Below, piece by piece: positions 63,932 to 64,000 of a DNA stretch of 64,000 nt. Made by a program: the position numbers and the translations under genes. The notes beneath the pieces are model-generated. The model was not told where the DNA came from and did no database searches. It saw only the letters and a list, made by a program, of their open reading frames with translations. This DNA comes from Lacibacter sediminis (GTDB taxonomy: Bacteria; Bacteroidota; Bacteroidia; Chitinophagales; Chitinophagaceae). Each line of letters opens with the position of its first letter. Position 1 is the stretch's first letter. Where the stretch lies: assembly GCF_014168535.1 (NCBI RefSeq), contig NZ_CP060007.1, positions 3,720,001-3,784,000 of the forward strand. The letters run 5' to 3'.

Positions 63932-64000
63932 TTAATCAATTAATTTTTTGTCTACGATAATAGTTACGTGGTTGCTGCGCTTTCTTACTCGGTAAGCACG
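63932..64000 (-). CDS. rplV: 50S ribosomal protein L22, C-terminal fragment at the window edge
   Basis: The last 23 codons before the window edge translate to [19 protein letters not shown] and then LID plus a stop, matching the C-terminus of L22. It lies 17 bases upstream of rpsC, the normal place in the S10/spc cluster. The rest of the gene is outside the window. Confidence 0.9.
   Translation of the reverse strand, partial: RAYRVRKRSNHVTIIVDKKLID

Noticed and set aside
1..64000. CRISPR array, tRNA, rRNA, prophage or intact insertion sequence
   Set aside because: None seen. The periodic arrays have units of 7-8 bases without spacers and are not CRISPR; no cloverleaf is apparent in any gap, and no transposase or integrase reading frame is present.

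Overview
The window looks like one contiguous chromosomal segment of a Bacteroidota bacterium, most likely family Chitinophagaceae. The reasons are: Bacteroidota-type promoters (TAnnTTTG -7 boxes) and hardly any Shine-Dalgarno sequences; type IX secretion (porQ plus one substrate with a type A-like and one with a type B C-terminal sorting domain); PafA-type alkaline phosphatase; a serine palmitoyltransferase-like enzyme; a long NusB; the nusB-DUF1573-yajC-coaE and ftsK-lolA neighbourhoods; and a six-domain S1 protein. There are no rRNA or tRNA genes, no CRISPR array, no intact insertion sequence and no prophage. Base composition looks even and the region reads as core genome.

Layout. 1-9.1 kb: a phosphohexomutase cut by the left edge, a DUF2279 protein, a DUF6702/HupE-like/M1 peptidase group, an esterase, a small lipoprotein and a nucleotidyltransferase-fold protein. 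9.2-13.8 kb: a minus-strand operon encoding an ABC exporter, an HlyD-type adaptor and a TolC-type channel; the exporter's nucleotide-binding domain lacks several canonical residues. 13.9-19.3 kb: serine deaminase, an FKBP lipoprotein, an HU-like/SPOR-like membrane protein, a YhhN protein and an alpha/beta hydrolase. 19.3-25.9 kb: groES-groEL and a 1354-residue propeller protein exported by T9SS. 26-34.6 kb: nusB, DUF1573, yajC, coaE and a CPBP protease on the plus strand, then porQ, lon and pafA on the minus strand. 34.8-38.9 kb: the sphingolipid-type acyltransferase and an 822-residue T9SS type B protein. 38.9-55.9 kb: lolA, ftsK, a 7TM sensor kinase, aroK, rpsA, and mixed membrane, lipid and peptide metabolism genes ending with map. 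55.9-64 kb: secY and the spc/S10-type ribosomal protein operon, running off the right edge inside rplV.

The least ordinary feature lies between the genes. At least eleven spacers, four of them inside the ribosomal operon and one between groES and groEL, consist of degenerate words repeated with a period of exactly 7 bp (8 bp at two sites). Each site has its own word, and several sites carry an inverted second copy able to fold as a hairpin. One array enters the 5' end of the DUF6702 gene and encodes part of its N-terminus. They resemble in architecture the heptanucleotide STRR repeats of cyanobacteria, but I know of no description of this set. Other points worth attention are the degenerate ABC exporter, a sigma-54-like promoter before groES, a hairpin at the start of the rpsA leader, a 35-codon ORF bounded by its own terminator, a propeller protein carrying both a lipobox and a T9SS tail, and the break of the usual secY-map-infA-rpmJ order.
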